Positions 35,408 through 45,251 are shown, numbered from the stretch's first letter. The stretch is DNA of 57,824 nucleotides from Thermoguttaceae bacterium (GCA_028694795.1 JAQVKF010000003.1:1-57824), one strand, 5' to 3'. Numbers and translations: made by a program. Notes: a model not told the origin generated them from the letters alone.

Positions 35408-36229
35408 TTAGGTCTCACGGTTCGCGCATAGTCGCATATTTTGCAGACTTTCGGTTGCCAGACGATCGATACCTGGGGTCAGATCGAAAACTTCGACGGA
35501 AACCCAACCTTGATAGCCGGTTTCGCGCAGCGCTTGGAAAATCGGCCAGAAATCAAGCGAGCCGAAGCCGGGGCCCTGCAGATTAGGGTCGTTCGCATGG
35601 AAATGGGCGGTCCATTCGGCGGATTCGCGAATAATTTGCGGGATCGGTCTATTCTCAGACGACATTGCCTTACAGTCGAGATGAAGCTGTACATGCGGCG
35701 AGCGGACTCGTTGAGCGAAGGCGATGACCGATTCCGCCGTATTCCAGAAATCAGTTTCTTGGGGCGAAAGCGGTTCGATGGCCAGCATCGTATCGGTCGC
35801 CTCAAGTGTTGGCACAAGCGTTTGAATCACATCCATCGCGTAAGCGTTTGCCTGTTCCTGAGTCACGCCAGGCAGTAGCGAACGCTGTTTGGGTGAGCCT
35901 AAGACGAGAATTTTGCCGCCGAGATCGGCGCAAAGTTTCGCCAAACTCGCCAAATACCCAGCCGTGCGATGGCGTACCGTGGGATCGGGATGCGTCAGAT
36001 AATATCCCTCCGTTTTTGCCAGCAGCCAGTGTAATCCGATTATGGAGAGCGAGTGGCGTTCAACACTCGTTCGAATCGCACAACGTTCTACGGTAGTCAA
36101 TTCCATGGGTGAAGCGCCGAGTGTAAACGGAGCAATCTCCACCCCCGTATACCCACATGCCGCTATTGACGCGAATCCTGATTCCAAATCTCGATCCTCG
36201 AAAAGTTCGTTGCAAATCGCAAATCGCAT
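35408..36229 (-). CDS. Sugar-phosphate isomerase/epimerase-like TIM-barrel protein
   Basis: A 273-residue member of the xylose-isomerase-like TIM-barrel superfamily (AP endonuclease 2 fold). Metal-binding candidates are the Glu in LAIEPLSPQETDFWN, the Asp in LHLDCKAM, the His of HFHANDPN and the Glu in VSVEVFD. Family members include hydroxypyruvate isomerase, tagatose epimerase and inosose dehydratase. The substrate cannot be told from sequence. AGGAG lies 6 bases before the ATG. It is a single gene in a region otherwise carrying secreted proteins, so a catabolic link is possible. Confidence 0.88.
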   Translation of the reverse strand: MRFAICNELFEDRDLESGFASIAACGYTGVEIAPFTLGASPMELTTVERCAIRTSVERHSLSIIGLHWLLAKTEGYYLTHPDPTVRHRTAGYLASLAKLCADLGGKILVLGSPKQRSLLPGVTQEQANAYAMDVIQTLVPTLEATDTMLAIEPLSPQETDFWNTAESVIAFAQRVRSPHVQLHLDCKAMSSENRPIPQIIRESAEWTAHFHANDPNLQGPGFGSLDFWPIFQALRETGYQGWVSVEVFDLTPGIDRLATESLQNMRLCANRET

Positions 36230-36796
36230 AAAAGTCTCCTATCATGTCGTCGTGAATTCGAGCGAACCCTTTTCTTAGGATCCAGGATACCATCGAGATC
36301 GGTAGAATCTGTCTCCCACGCATTCCATGGAACCTGTTATATGTCACATCTTTCACGTCGTCAACAGTTGCGTACCATTTTGGCAAGCGGTATTCCATGG
36401 CTCGCCGGGTACCAACGATCTGATTCGACTCATTCGACTGCGACGTGTCCGACGACGATCCCCAATTCAACCTCCGCGTCCGCAACCGATCTCACGCTCC
36501 AGTGTCTGCTACTACCATTCGTGGGAACTGGCCCACATTTTACCCCATGCGCCACCCCTACTGCACGGCGACCGCACCTGACGGTACGTTCCAACTCACT
36601 CGTTTGCCCGCTGGTGAACACGAGATGTTTTTTTGGCACGAAAAACTCGGACCGCTCGACTTCACCACCATACTCGATCAGATCCGCGTGAAAAGACGGT
36701 CGATAAAAGAGGAAAAGACACGTCAACGGACCATGAGCAACGCCGCGATGGCGACCACTGCGATGCAACTCGCCTACGTTGCCGCTGGGTCGTCCG
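36230..36796. other. Intergenic stretch mostly occupied by a decayed gene
   Basis: A 570-bp gap. From 36341 it holds the decayed gene annotated separately. Before that (36230-36340) nothing is recognised. Confidence 0.4.
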
Positions 36797-36822
36797 TCAG
36801 AAATACTGGAACTCGGTGGTGA
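36341..36822 (+). pseudogene. Decayed carboxypeptidase-regulatory-like domain gene
   Basis: In one plus-strand frame (36445-36822) the sequence HPYCTATAPDGTFQLTRLPAG is followed by EHEMFFWHEKLG. This is the signature of the regulatory-like domain found in planctomycete secreted copper/methylamine-type proteins. A possible start (MSHLSRRQQLRTILASGIPW, a twin-arginine-like leader) lies in another frame at 36341. No intact frame joins the two, and the residues after WHEKLG lose resemblance. It is best read as a gene broken by frameshift and internal loss. Its end overlaps the convergent secreted-protein gene by 26 bp. Confidence 0.5.
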
Positions 36823-39421
36823 GCGTGGCCGCGTCACTGGTGACGCATCGAATCCAATAAGCCGAAAACGCCTCCGGAAACACTTTCTCCACAGGCGTAT
36901 CCACCGGAAGTTTCACATTTTCATACCGCTGAAAATGACCATTTCCATCGATATCGACTTCGAGCGTGACAGTGATTAATTTCGCGTCGGCAATCGGATC
37001 GTCTGTTGCGTGGCGTGTGAGCGTCAGTCGTTTGCGATCAAATCCATTCATGAGGAACGGATCGGACGTTTCGCCAGCCTGGACTGCGGTTTGCTGCCAC
37101 GGTCCGCCATGTCCGGTCGGTTTACCGAATTGCCACAGATCGTCCACGGCACCCGCCCAGAGTGTCACACAACCATCGTCCGAGCGAATCAAATGGGCAT
37201 TGCTTGTTGGATCGGCAGCCGCATCCACTCCCGATAAAATCAGCATCCCACGATAGGAAGCGTAATCGACAATTTTGCGAGCATGTGTGGTGATCGGACG
37301 TATGCGGATCAATCCACCGGCGTTTTCCGCTGGCAGTTCGTAAAAGAGCCCCGCCACGTTCAATAGATCGCGCTCCGTACAGACTTCACGATCGGCACGC
37401 ATCGGTGTTTGATTCCATACCACTTCTTCCGTGGGCGAAACGTTCGCTTTGGGCAATCGGAAGCGATGGCCCTCATTGTCCACCATCAGCACGCCGCCAG
37501 CATCTACCTGCAAAAGTCCGGTCGGAATCGCCATGTTCCGTCTCAGATAATCGAAAGCCGCAACATCGTCTACTCGCCGCAACCGCATTGATGCATCAAG
37601 TTCGTAATATGCCTCCTCCGTCGGCTGCCCTGCCTGGTACGTCGTTGCCGCGAAGTGGAGCGTTCGCAAATCACCTCCACGCGCTCGAATGACGCCTGCC
37701 GAAAAATCGGTCGATGGAAGTGCCGCAATGCCATCGAAGATCGGATTGGCTTCCGTGGTCCGCTCATCTTTAGCACGATAAGCAAAAATGGCCGAGGCGG
37801 TCGGTAACTCACGATCCGTACGGAGCCGGATCCATTCGCCCACCTCGTTCGGCGGAAACTCTACCCAAACGTAACTGTGCGCCGGCACAATCACCGAACG
37901 TAGTGGGGTCCAAACGTCGTCGCCAAGCCGATCGACTTCCATTGTGATCGTGGCTGGCGTGTCGGCGGAATGCGCAAGATGCAGTCCACGCAAATCGAAT
38001 CCGGCGAAGAGGAACGAATCAGACGGCATGTCAGCAGCCACCGACTCGTTCCACCAGACCCCTCCACAACCGAGCGGCGGTCCCAAATGATCGAGCTGTT
38101 CCGGCGTGACGAACCACAGATTCGATTGCGATTGCCCTGGACCGATAATCGAACCTTTATATTTTCGCTGATTTAGAAACTCGCTTCGCGCCGCGTCATC
38201 GCAACCGAACACAAGCGTTTTGCCATCTTGGCTCGCCTCGGAATCGTCCCAGCACGCAAAATCGCCAATTACTTTCAGGTAAGTCGAACGCGGTCGAATC
38301 CCTGCCGCGTGCGTCGTATCGAACGTGTTGGGAAAGTTCCAAAACATGCCGTGCATCGTCATGAGTAAATTTTCAGCCGTTCGCCCAGAGGACTTCGCCG
38401 ATTCCCTTTGAGCGGTGATGGATCGAATGCGAGGCCACTCCGTGTTCCAACCATGTGCCCCATCGTAACAGTGCGACGCCTTTGGCAGTCGATATTTCGT
38501 CCATTGTCCGTGATCGAGAACCATCAACAGGACAGACCGATGATCCCAACCGGTCGTCCAGATGGGATCGGTTAGTGGGTTGGCGTTTCCGTAAATCCCC
38601 CCCGGACCGGTCACTTCGCAGCATTGATTCCGCAGTACGACACGCCATCCCCCCGTTCCGCCTTGGGCATCCGGTGCGGAAACTCGTTCGACTCCATCCC
38701 ATTCGCCCAATGCACCGGAAGCGATCTCTGGACGTGTCAATGCCTCCGCGGAACGTTCGCCATTGTTCGAATAAATGGCACGATGCTGGCCGGAGTAAAA
38801 ACCTTTGCCATGGTAACCGGGCAAAATGTCAAACTCACGTTTTTGCCCATTGTTGTCGTCGGGGTAAATTTCGGTCACATTAAGCGAGTCGAGCGTGACC
38901 TCGTAAATTCCCTCTTCCATCGTGGCGTAATAGACTTTTGTTGCCGGTTCAAATAGGTGTCTCGCACACCCCGTTAATCGTCCGGGCATCGTACTGTAGG
39001 GGATTGTTCGGATTGATCTGTCGGACGCAATCAGGTAGGGTCCCATGAGCAATTGGTTCGTTTCACGATGAATCATGCGATTCGCAGGCGTGCCGCCGAT
39101 ACTTTCCGGACGAATTGTCACGTTAAGTGAACGGTCGATTTCGTATAGTTTGTCGGAAGAACCATTCGGCAAATGCGGCCCATATGTCATTACCCACAAA
39201 CGATCAGCCCACGGCACCACCGCTCCCGTGCCACATTCATTCTCGTTGTTAAAATAAGCTAAATGTGGATAAATTCCGGAATAAGAGAGGTGTTTTGTTG
39301 GTGGGACTATTTCGTCGGGCGTCTGCGAGGCGATGCTCTCCGGCATGGGCGTCAAGAGGGAAGTGGAAAGCAAAAGGATCAGAAAACCGACGAAAATGGG
39401 TGATAGACGTGATATTTGCAT
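36797..39421 (-). CDS. Large secreted protein with an internal duplication
   Basis: An 874-residue secreted protein. The signal (IFVGFLILLLSTSLL) is at the N-terminus. About residues 450-600 and 750-874 carry two related units: SDSFLFAGFDLRGLHLAHS and ITMEVDRLGDD in the first, SDPFLMNGFDRKRLTLTRH and VTLEVDIDGNG in the second. Each is preceded by a GxGGVW or GHGGPW segment. The N-terminal 400 residues read like a beta-propeller or sensor-type domain without a named family. ATG 39421 was chosen over an upstream in-frame ATG that falls near the dispersed repeat. No function can be given. Confidence 0.82.
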   Translation of the reverse strand: MQISRLSPIFVGFLILLLSTSLLTPMPESIASQTPDEIVPPTKHLSYSGIYPHLAYFNNENECGTGAVVPWADRLWVMTYGPHLPNGSSDKLYEIDRSLNVTIRPESIGGTPANRMIHRETNQLLMGPYLIASDRSIRTIPYSTMPGRLTGCARHLFEPATKVYYATMEEGIYEVTLDSLNVTEIYPDDNNGQKREFDILPGYHGKGFYSGQHRAIYSNNGERSAEALTRPEIASGALGEWDGVERVSAPDAQGGTGGWRVVLRNQCCEVTGPGGIYGNANPLTDPIWTTGWDHRSVLLMVLDHGQWTKYRLPKASHCYDGAHGWNTEWPRIRSITAQRESAKSSGRTAENLLMTMHGMFWNFPNTFDTTHAAGIRPRSTYLKVIGDFACWDDSEASQDGKTLVFGCDDAARSEFLNQRKYKGSIIGPGQSQSNLWFVTPEQLDHLGPPLGCGGVWWNESVAADMPSDSFLFAGFDLRGLHLAHSADTPATITMEVDRLGDDVWTPLRSVIVPAHSYVWVEFPPNEVGEWIRLRTDRELPTASAIFAYRAKDERTTEANPIFDGIAALPSTDFSAGVIRARGGDLRTLHFAATTYQAGQPTEEAYYELDASMRLRRVDDVAAFDYLRRNMAIPTGLLQVDAGGVLMVDNEGHRFRLPKANVSPTEEVVWNQTPMRADREVCTERDLLNVAGLFYELPAENAGGLIRIRPITTHARKIVDYASYRGMLILSGVDAAADPTSNAHLIRSDDGCVTLWAGAVDDLWQFGKPTGHGGPWQQTAVQAGETSDPFLMNGFDRKRLTLTRHATDDPIADAKLITVTLEVDIDGNGHFQRYENVKLPVDTPVEKVFPEAFSAYWIRCVTSDAATLTTEFQYF

Positions 39422-39939
39422 ATAGACCCCACGGATTGTGTTTTGGGCGGGCGGCAACGCGCCGCTGCGAGTTAGCCTTTTTACTAGGGCAATCACATGG
39501 TAAAAACCGCCAAGAATGAAATGACCGCAATCGGGGCGGTTTATGCCGGTTGATATTGAGGGTTGTGCGTCTAGTAAAATGTTTTGGAAAGGGAGTTTGA
39601 GGGGAAACTTTTTGCAAAAAGTTTCCTCTCATTGGTTTGTCGCTTCAAAAAAGTTTTACAAAAAAGCATTTTCGCAGAAAATGCGCAAACTTTTTGCCTG
39701 ACGCTGGTACGATTGATCGCTCCGATGGGGTAGCAACTTGTGTGAACACGGCTTAGGGTGTGGTGATTCCAATTTGGTGAGCGGGGCTGCAAAACCATTC
39801 TGACGGGCGGCAACGGTTTCCAGTTCTCACTGGTCGAATATTACACTCCTACCGCTGGATTTTCAGTATGGAAAGCAGTTGGGAATCATCACGAATGTAG
39901 CACTTCTAGGCATCGGACAGGTCGGGATCGCCCGGCGCG
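39422..39939. repeat. Intergenic region with a dispersed element lacking part of its left end
   Basis: From 39484 (CTAGGGC) to 39756 (TGTGAACACGGCTTAG) this is a second near-complete copy of the element at 25654-26020. Its left terminal repeat lacks an internal segment (ATGTTCACATAT) present in the best copy, and the whole is about 94 bp shorter. The hairpin GCATTTTCGCAGAAAATGC is intact at 39666-39684. From 39757 to about 39870 another module follows (GATTCCAATTTGGTGAGCGG, GCAAAACC, ACTGGTCGAATATTAC) that is also found at 54955-55035. Confidence 0.65.
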
Positions 39940-41037
39940 CTACCGCACCGTAGCGGCGTCAATTGGGCGTGGCCGTATATTTTGCCGGACAGGTGTCGGG
40001 ACCGTACCATCTTCAATCGTGTTCCAAACCGAACTGGAGGGTACTTCGGGGTTCGTCGCGGTCCTTTGCGTGGCCATATTTCGGGTCGCATTTTGGGACA
40101 TTCCAGCCGACACTGGCTGTACATTTGAGGTTGATTGTACGCTGCCAGTAGGCGGTATGCCCGTAGCTGATGCGGTAAGAGGGTCGTTCGCGGCGTGGCC
40201 GCTACTCGTCGGATTCGTCGAGTATACCACCGGTAACACCTGCTGTCTGGAAAGTGGCGTGTCTGCCGCTACGGCGACGGCCGTATGTTCCGCCGCCACT
40301 CCGCTCGTGGGAGGCGGTGGCATCTGGACCGGCGTTAGCAGTGGTGTTGTCGTGGCCGTAGGATTTTGTGCCATAGCCAATTGTGTCGGATTGTCCGTGC
40401 CAGTTGCCGAACCTGCCGTCGGGTTGGAAGTACGATTGGTATTGAGCGGTGATCGCCAAGCGAGTTGCGAAGCCGCGCCGGGGTTGACGCCATTGGATGC
40501 GGTAAATGCGTTTGAACCCTGTGGTACAAGTGGTTGAGCTGAACTGCCCACCATTCCTGTCGAGTTGCCTGTGGGCGGGGCGGGCAGATTGCCCCCCGTA
40601 GTGCCGCTTGGTACGCTCGTACCGCTTGAGGTACTTGCCGGTGCGGGGGTGTTGGTATAAGGTAATGCGTTGGTCGGCGCCGGTGCGTTAGTGGGCGCTG
40701 CGTTGTATGGGGTGACGTTGGGATAGGCGGATGGCACATTCGTGGGAGCAGAGCCGCCATTCATGCCGTAAAAAGCGGTGTTATTGGCTCGATTTTGCGT
40801 TGCTGCGTTGGTATTGGTGTTCGGTGTCGCATAACTTCCGACGGCGGCGCCGGTCGCGGGTGGAACCACACGGGTTGGGCTGCCAGAGGAATCAAAAAGA
40901 CTCGGTGCGTTCTTCTGGTCTTTCTGTTTACAACCGGCGCACAAAACGACAAGAAGTATCCATCCCACGAGAACATACGGAATGGATTGATTCTTGGGAG
41001 CTGTGTTTCCATTCCATTTGGATAGACGAAATCTCAT
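39940..41037 (-). CDS. Asn/Thr/Ala/Pro-rich lipoprotein
   Basis: A 365-residue predicted lipoprotein. The signal (SIPYVLVGWILLVVLCAGC) ends in LCAGC. Most of the mature chain is low-complexity (Asn, Thr, Ala, Pro, Ser, Gly) with no globular domain recognised. ATG 41037 was preferred because GAGG lies 8 bases upstream. A TTG 18 bases earlier is in frame. Low-complexity lipoproteins of this kind can be linkers or envelope structural elements, and this one has no sequence feature that says more. Confidence 0.7.
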   Translation of the reverse strand: MRFRLSKWNGNTAPKNQSIPYVLVGWILLVVLCAGCKQKDQKNAPSLFDSSGSPTRVVPPATGAAVGSYATPNTNTNAATQNRANNTAFYGMNGGSAPTNVPSAYPNVTPYNAAPTNAPAPTNALPYTNTPAPASTSSGTSVPSGTTGGNLPAPPTGNSTGMVGSSAQPLVPQGSNAFTASNGVNPGAASQLAWRSPLNTNRTSNPTAGSATGTDNPTQLAMAQNPTATTTPLLTPVQMPPPPTSGVAAEHTAVAVAADTPLSRQQVLPVVYSTNPTSSGHAANDPLTASATGIPPTGSVQSTSNVQPVSAGMSQNATRNMATQRTATNPEVPSSSVWNTIEDGTVPTPVRQNIRPRPIDAATVR

Positions 41038-41530
41038 TCGAATTCCCTCAAACAAGCATAGAGGTTGAGAACGGTTGCCGCTTCACAAACCGCGCTCTTC
41101 CGTAGTTTGGTACCGATTCCGTAGGGTGTCTGAATATTCATACGGTTTGCGTCACCGGTTCCGAAATATGCCCCGATCCGCATCTATCAGACGGATCCGG
41201 ACGGGAGCACAAGCGGATGGTAACCCAACATCACGAGTGGAACCACCAAATTCCATGGAACGGGTATAATATTCCGACAGGTGTGGCTATACCAGATTCT
41301 GGAGAATTGTCCAGATCAATTTCTCAAAAAATAGTGCCGCCGACAGATTTGTTGGATGGAACAAGAAACTACCGTCGAACGGGATAAAAACGGAGTGGTG
41401 GAAGAAGCTGAATCGCTGAAAGATGGAAAATGTGATTGAAATGGGGGGAAGCAGGAGGGGGATTTGATTTTTTTGGCGGAATCGATATATTTGATTCCGG
41501 TGGTACCATTGATGATCTGGGGGAAGAAAA
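41038..41530. other. Divergent intergenic region upstream of dnaJ
   Basis: A 490-bp gap with no credible gene. An imperfect inverted repeat GGAATC-N9-GATTCC occurs at 41478-41498, about 33 bp before the dnaJ-like start, and could be an operator. It does not match the CIRCE consensus. No repeat-family module was identified with confidence. Confidence 0.35.
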
Positions 41531-42595
41531 ATGGATAAGCCGATAGACTTTTATGCGTCGCTCGGAGTGGCGAAAGATGTGTCAAAAAAAGATTTAACCA
41601 AGGCATATCGCGCGCTGGCGAAGAAATACCATCCAGATCGTAATCCGGACGATAAAACCGCACAAAAAAAATTCCAGGAAATTCAGGAAGCCTACGATGT
41701 GTTGAGCGATCCTGAAAAACGATCCATTTACGATGAATATGGAATCAATCCTCTTGATGCCCAGGCGTTTTCCGCGGCAAAACAGGCGAAAGCGGCTGGC
41801 GTGGACGGTGATGCGTTCAAACGTGGCTTTGCCGGTGGTTTTGGCGGTGCTCCCGGTGGCGGTGCTCCCGGTGGTTTTCGATTCGAAAGTGGTGGAAACG
41901 GGGAAGGCTTTGATTTTTCGTCACTTTTTGGCAATATGGGTGGCGGCGGCTCGCAAGGCTTTGATTTTTCGTCACTCTTTGGCGGCGGTATGGGGGGAAC
42001 CAGCGGACGCCGCTCGGCACGTGGCACGCGAGCAGCGATGCGTGGTCGAGATTTGGAACAGGAAATATCCATTCCTTTCACCACGGCGGTGACCGGTGGA
42101 ACGATTGCGTTACGACTGGCTCGCGATGGTCGTACCGCTGTGTCCGAAACGATTGACGTGAAAATTCCAGCCGGTATCGAAGATGGTAAAAAAATTCGAC
42201 TTCGCGGTCAGGGTGAGCCGATTCCAGGTGGTACGGCGGGTGATCTGCTGCTCAAAATTCGGATCACGCCGCACGCCTATTTTCGACGCGAACAGAACAA
42301 CCTCGTGGTGCGAGTTCCGGTGACTTTTGCAGAAGCGACGCTGGGTGGCAAGATTGACGTGCCATCGCCCAATGGTATGGTCACGATCACCATTCCCGTC
42401 GGAACGACCAGCGGTAAACGATTGCGGATGAAAGGACAGGGGGTGGCGACAAAAACCGGTACAGGCGATCTTTTTGTCGAGATTCTTGTCGATGTGCCCA
42501 AAACGGTCGATGTGGAGACGGAAAAACTGATTCGCCAACTCAATATGACTACTGCCGCGGCAACGCTCGAATCACGTCAGAAACTTCGATGGTAA
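41531..42595 (+). CDS. DnaJ-family co-chaperone, CbpA-like (no zinc finger)
   Basis: A 354-residue Hsp40. The J-domain (about 6-70) has the HPD motif (YHPDRNPDD) needed to stimulate DnaK. A Gly/Phe-rich linker follows (GGAPGGGAPGGF, FDFSSLFG twice), then the two C-terminal beta domains with FRREQNNLVVRVPV and VPSPNGMVTITIPVG. The CxxCxGxG zinc-finger repeats of class-I DnaJ are absent, so it is of the CbpA/class-II type. GGGGAAG precedes the ATG. It stands alone, without dnaK or grpE. A GAF-domain protein follows 280 bp later on the same strand. Confidence 0.93.
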   Translation: MDKPIDFYASLGVAKDVSKKDLTKAYRALAKKYHPDRNPDDKTAQKKFQEIQEAYDVLSDPEKRSIYDEYGINPLDAQAFSAAKQAKAAGVDGDAFKRGFAGGFGGAPGGGAPGGFRFESGGNGEGFDFSSLFGNMGGGGSQGFDFSSLFGGGMGGTSGRRSARGTRAAMRGRDLEQEISIPFTTAVTGGTIALRLARDGRTAVSETIDVKIPAGIEDGKKIRLRGQGEPIPGGTAGDLLLKIRITPHAYFRREQNNLVVRVPVTFAEATLGGKIDVPSPNGMVTITIPVGTTSGKRLRMKGQGVATKTGTGDLFVEILVDVPKTVDVETEKLIRQLNMTTAAATLESRQKLRW

Positions 42596-42875
42596 ACAGC
42601 TTTTCGGAATGGGTACTGTTTTAGAATAAATGGGCATTTTGGAAAAACGGCTGCTTTTGGGGTGGCGGCCGCTTGGCGGCGATGACTGTTTTGGTAGGCA
42701 ACGTTTGGATGGACGCCGCTTTGAGCGCGGTTCGCGTTGTCCGAGGCGTATTCTATGTAGCGAAAGAACGTGAGTGGGTTCCACTTGCCTCTTACGCGAA
42801 GAAGTTTTATACTTGGCACGATTTTGATGGGCTTGATTCCTTGCGGACTTCCCTTTATCTTACCGGAGGCTATGG

Positions 42876-45251
42876 ATGTTTCGTCCCTTTCTTTTTAGCG
42901 ATCAAGCTGAGCTTTCGCCAGATATCTTGGCGTTTCTGTCTGAGGCCCCGTTGCATTCGACGTTAATTCGTTATCCACAATCACCGGACGGTGATTTAAG
43001 CTCATCGAATGTGCGCCAAACGGAAGCAACCACGGGTTATTCATGGAATGCGAATCGTTTGTTCGCTTATATTTCGGCGCAAAGTCGTGCGTTGGCGAAT
43101 TATCCCGACGGAATTTTACTCTGTGCGGCGGATCACGGTTTTTCGATCCGTTGGTGTAATGAGCGTTTTCGTTGGTGGAACGAGGCTATCCGTGAGCGAG
43201 AAAAAAAAATCAACGAATGGAATCTTCGTTTGCGATCATCCGTTCCTGAAGAGCCTGTCGCACAGCCGGAATATTCGATGGGAATTCCCGATACGGATGG
43301 TTCTTCCTGGATTACGCCCACGTTTTCGAATTTGGCGGATGGTGATGGACAAGAAGAGGGTCTGCCGCCGCTGGAAGATCCTTACGGACCGATTCCACAA
43401 AAGAATTTTCCATCGCTGCAAGATGAGCGATTCCTCGATTTTTTTCCGATTCGTTCCGCGATGGAAGATCGATTTTCCGTCCAAAATACGCAAAATCCGC
43501 AGGAGTTGATTCGTGAGGTCGCGCAAAAAGCGATTCGTGAAGCGGTACCGCAGGAACTGATCTTTGAAACGACGGTCTCCCGGCGTTTTCGTATGCGTAT
43601 TCAACCGTTTCGTGTGAACGATGAGCAAGATTCGTTATTTTTGACGTTACGTGACGAAACCTCCGAGTTGAATGTCGATACGATCCAGAAAAAGGGTGAA
43701 ATTCTGGAGCTTGGGGTTGATCGTCTGGGCATCGACTACCACGACCTTGACGAGCGTAAGCGTAAATTACGTGAATTGGTACTTAGCCAAACGAAAGAGT
43801 TGATCGAATATCAGCATTTTTCGCTTCGTATTTTGAATCCGCAAACCAACGAGCTTTGTTTGGAATTAGACGATGGAAGTGAGCGGCCGGCCAGGAGAAA
43901 AACGCTCCACCGCGATATCTATGGAAATGGGATTGCGGGCGTGGTGGCGGTGACAGAACAGAGCTACTTGTGCCGCGATACGACGAAAGATCCCAATTAT
44001 TTGGCTGGTACGGAATTTTGCAAAAGCTGTATCGTCGTACCCATGAAGCGGCATGGTCAGTTGGTCGGCACGATCAATGTGGAAAGTCGTCTTCCCGATG
44101 CGTTTAGCGAATCAGACGTTTTTGCGTTGGAGATTTACGCGCGTTACCTAGCTTCGGCGTTAAGTACTTTGGAATTGTTAAGTCAGCAGAAAGAAAAAAC
44201 GGCGGAGTCCGTATTGTCCGATTTCCATCAGGCGATCAGCCTTCCGACCTCCGAGGCGGAACAGCTGGCGTTTAAATCAGCTCAGGAATTGCAGCGTCTC
44301 ATTACACGCGTGGAGCATGGTGAAACGATCCCAGCGGAACACTTACAGCAGGTTCAGGAGTGGGTGCTGCACACCTGCGAACGACTAAGCGATATTCGGC
44401 ATCAGGTGCTTACGATTGGCAATAGTCTTCCGGCGGAAGATGCGACTCCCGTAGATCCTGCGCTTCATCAGCCGTATCTTTTTGTTGCGCATCGGGACGT
44501 ACGATTATCGGATCAGATTCTGAAATATGGGACCTTATGGGGCTGGCAGGTAGTACGAGCGAATTCCGGACCGGAGATTTTGACTCTATTTCGCACGATT
44601 ATGTCGCAACACGTACGTGCGGTACAGGCACAGTTTCGTAAACATCCGGTCTCGTGGCGAGTGTCTCCGGAGGTTGATCCGGACACGATGCCGAAATCAA
44701 ATCGGACGCCGACGGCTAATCTGGATTACGCGGAGCAATTTTTACCTCCAGATGAGTTAGAACTGTTAAAACGCTTGTCACGTGGCACATGGCGTGGGCC
44801 GCGTTTCGTCGTCATTACCGGTTTGCGGAGTACCGATGGAGTCGGTCCGGATGGTTCACTGCCACCGAAAGATCGCTCACTCTTAGCGGCGAATCAGAAG
44901 GCGGACTGGCTCGTTTCGGAGCTTCGTAAGACGATCAACGAATTGGCCCCGCAGTTTGCGGATGGTGATAAGCTGACTCCGTGCCCGGACGAGGAGGTTC
45001 CCGGAAAACCGTTTAAGTGTCCGGTACCCGTGATTCTCGTGTTGGAAGATATGACCTATCAACAGGATCATGTGCAAGTGGATGCAAATCGAGAAGGCGC
45101 TTCTTGTTCGATGTCGGCGGATCTTTCCGTTGGTGTGCGTGTACCCATCTGCAATATCCAATTGCTGCGACGTCGTCTGAATGAGGCCTTGGCGAAAGCA
45201 CCGTTCTCGTTCGACTTGGAGACGGATATTGGGACTCAGGATGGTCCGTGA
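42876..45251 (+). CDS. PAS/GAF sensor with a receiver-like C-terminal domain
   Basis: A 791-residue soluble protein. The N-terminal part contains PAS-like elements (GILLCAADHGFSIRWCNERF, then a later FRMRIQPFRV). The middle is a GAF domain (about 300-435) with FCKSCIVVPMKRHGQLVGTINV. After a helical linker, from about residue 530, the chain reads PYLFVAHRDVRLSDQILKY and GWQVVRANSGPEILTLF, the pattern of a response-regulator receiver domain in which the phosphoacceptor Asp site is not obvious. No kinase or DNA-binding output was found. GGAGG lies 9 bases before the ATG. It follows the dnaJ-like gene. Confidence 0.8.
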   Translation: MFRPFLFSDQAELSPDILAFLSEAPLHSTLIRYPQSPDGDLSSSNVRQTEATTGYSWNANRLFAYISAQSRALANYPDGILLCAADHGFSIRWCNERFRWWNEAIREREKKINEWNLRLRSSVPEEPVAQPEYSMGIPDTDGSSWITPTFSNLADGDGQEEGLPPLEDPYGPIPQKNFPSLQDERFLDFFPIRSAMEDRFSVQNTQNPQELIREVAQKAIREAVPQELIFETTVSRRFRMRIQPFRVNDEQDSLFLTLRDETSELNVDTIQKKGEILELGVDRLGIDYHDLDERKRKLRELVLSQTKELIEYQHFSLRILNPQTNELCLELDDGSERPARRKTLHRDIYGNGIAGVVAVTEQSYLCRDTTKDPNYLAGTEFCKSCIVVPMKRHGQLVGTINVESRLPDAFSESDVFALEIYARYLASALSTLELLSQQKEKTAESVLSDFHQAISLPTSEAEQLAFKSAQELQRLITRVEHGETIPAEHLQQVQEWVLHTCERLSDIRHQVLTIGNSLPAEDATPVDPALHQPYLFVAHRDVRLSDQILKYGTLWGWQVVRANSGPEILTLFRTIMSQHVRAVQAQFRKHPVSWRVSPEVDPDTMPKSNRTPTANLDYAEQFLPPDELELLKRLSRGTWRGPRFVVITGLRSTDGVGPDGSLPPKDRSLLAANQKADWLVSELRKTINELAPQFADGDKLTPCPDEEVPGKPFKCPVPVILVLEDMTYQQDHVQVDANREGASCSMSADLSVGVRVPICNIQLLRRRLNEALAKAPFSFDLETDIGTQDGP

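Noticed and set aside
42798-42815. TGGCACGATTTTGAT as a second sigma-54 site
   Set aside because: The -12 GC is replaced by AT, so it lacks the essential half.
42972-42980. TTATCCACA, a DnaA-box-like 9-mer
   Set aside because: It is single and inside the PAS/GAF coding sequence, with no cluster of boxes, so there is no sign of a replication origin.
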